A model generated the notes under the pieces. It saw only the letters and a list, made by a program, of their open reading frames with translations. It was not told the origin of the DNA and made no database searches. A program made the position numbers and the translations under genes. Shown one piece after another: positions 62,724 to 64,000 of a stretch of 64,000 nucleotides of DNA (within the stretch, counting starts at the first letter, position 1; the number at the start of each line of letters is the position of its first letter). The DNA comes from Fulvia fulva (Eukaryota > Ascomycota > Dothideomycetes > Mycosphaerellales > Mycosphaerellaceae), in assembly GCF_020509005.1 (NCBI RefSeq), contig NC_063016.1, positions 1,116,001 to 1,180,000 on the forward strand. Direction: 5' to 3'.

Positions 62724-63895
62724 TCAAGCAGCATACTTCTCCAATTCGATCTCCGTCCACTCCCACAATTTCTTCGCCAACCCATCATCATTCGCAGACC
62801 TCGTCAGAGCTCCCTTGAACCCAACAGGCTCATAATACACCCCACTCTCAACCCGTCTCTTCCCAGCACCCAGCGGTGCTGTGGCTGCCCATTGTTGATT
62901 CCAAGCGCATGTCTCGGGCGGCACCATCATCCAATATGAGGTGATGTACACGAAGATCTTGTAGAAAGTGCTGAGCCCCTGCCAAACAAGGGTGTTAGCT
63001 ATACTCGAGAACCACGTGGTAATGTCTTAGCGGATGGTGCAAGACATGTCCGAGACAGACGATGCCTTCTACCCTTCAGTACTTACCTCGACAAGTCCTG
63101 TAGCGCTCACTCCGGGATGTATGGATACTGAAACAATATCTGGGTGTCGCCGAGCGTATTCTCGGGCGTAAAGGAGGTTTGCCAGTTTGGACTGGGCGTA
63201 TCGGGTCCATGGGGAGAAGACGAGACCGAGGTTGTTTTGAGGTGTTTTGAGGGTGTCGAATTTGATGCCTGGGTGCAAAAGGATGTTAGCTATCATGGGT
63301 GTGTTTCACTGAGCATGTCGTGCATCCTCAGCGCTGGACGAAGCAGCGTTGTCTACGCCTTGCTCATATGCAAGTACATACCTCCACGTGGATGTAACGA
63401 GTACGCCATGGAGCTATCCCACACCACTCGCGCATCACCCGTCTTCTTCGCCGTCGCCTCCAGCAAAGGCGTCAAGAGCTGTACCAACAGGGCATGTCCC
63501 ACATGATTCGTCCCAAACTGCAGCTCGTAGCCCTGCATCGTGAGGCCCGGCGGCTTCGACATTATACCAGCATTGGCAAGGAGAATGTCCAAACGCTGCT
63601 CTTTAGCCAAGAAGTGTTTCGCTGCTTGCTGTACATGTTCGAGATCGGCGAGGTCGCAACGTAGGAAGGTCACTGATATGTCCGGGTACTTGGACTTGCA
63701 CTCTGCGATGACTTTGTCCGCGGAGGGCTGCGATCGACCGGTGAAGTAGATATGGGCTGGCTCGTGGGCTACGAAGCTGAGGACTGTCTCTCGACCAAGT
63801 CCTCCAGTTCCGCCGGTGATTAGGATGACCTTGCCTGCGAGGCTGCCGATCTCGTTCTTCGCATCGAAGACTGGTTTGCGGAAGGCGCCGGACAT
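62724..63895 (-). CDS. Short-chain dehydrogenase, retinol-dehydrogenase/WWOX-like
   Basis: The CDS is complement(join(62724..62978,63087..63268,63382..63895)), 316 residues. Introns are GTATGT...ACCCAG and GTAAGT...TGGCAG, both with GCTAAC branches. Motifs: TGGTGGLGRE (cofactor), DLADLE, ANAGIM, the catalytic Ser in WDSSMAYS, and YAQSK (Y-x3-K), then HPGVSATGL. It is an NAD(P)-dependent alcohol/carbonyl oxidoreductase; the substrate is unknown. There is a C-terminal aromatic and hydrophobic segment (YKIFVYITSYWMMV) that may associate with membranes. The start at 63895 leaves only 105 bases of upstream sequence in the window. Confidence 0.9.
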
Positions 63896-64000
63896 GTTTA
63901 TCGTGCTGGTGTGGGTGTTCTGTTGGACCGGATGGTGTAGGGTTGCTAGATGATAGTAGTTTGATATGAAACACTGTCCCTACCATCGCCTACGTCTTGC

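Overview
This window reads as nuclear DNA of a filamentous ascomycete, and the gene set fits Dothideomycetes (a Mycosphaerella-like lineage). That placement is my inference. What I can see: short introns of about 45-75 bases with GCTAAC or CTGAC branch sites, compact intergenic gaps, eukaryotic housekeeping genes (SMC3, eL43, uS7m, TIM13, COX7, endonuclease G) and fungus-specific families (Zn2Cys6 regulator, CFEM protein, PRISE-type reductase). I found no tRNA, rRNA or CRISPR array.

Layout. 1-3 kb: end of a secreted or anchored Cys/Ser/Thr-rich gene, then a small secreted-protein gene preceded by a decayed copy of itself. 3.5-10 kb: RING-PHD protein, eL43 and a saccharopine-dehydrogenase-like gene sharing a divergent promoter, and a small Cys/His-rich gene. 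10.7-18.8 kb: inverted-repeat element C, a large unknown protein, uS7m divergent from an unusual chromodomain/zinc-cluster/GATA-like protein, element A, an NTF2-like gene and a CFEM protein. 19.7-26.4 kb: SMC3 convergent with a 956-residue RING protein. 26.4-29.1 kb is gene-poor. 29.1-36.5 kb: a tiny gene behind a strong TATA box, an ankyrin gene with an in-frame stop, a ZIP transporter, a small unknown gene, endonuclease G and TIM13. 37-43.3 kb: dienelactone-hydrolase-like enzyme, unknown gene, SDR, DUF1907 protein and MYND protein. 43.7-51.3 kb: MFS transporter with an adjacent Zn2Cys6 regulator, PRISE reductase, element B. 51.5-64 kb: GH5-type glucanase, annexin, a disordered protein, COX7 divergent from a PPR-like protein, an FMN-binding protein and a second SDR.

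How the genes relate. Most are independent housekeeping loci. Plausible functional pairs are MFS plus Zn2Cys6 regulator (export under a dedicated regulator) and COX7 plus PPR-like protein (both mitochondrial, 273-base shared promoter). Exon joins were made by hand from GT/GC...AG signals, branch motifs and reading-frame phase. Where several joins fit, I say so.

Most unusual items: the protein at 14898-17165, which combines a chromodomain-like region, two Cys6 clusters, a GATA-like finger and an acidic VDLTED tail; and a family of about 211-217 base terminal-inverted-repeat elements with three diverged copies. Several genes (1518-2079, the ankyrin gene, the PRISE gene, the GH5 gene) have breaks that are either real decay or assembly errors.
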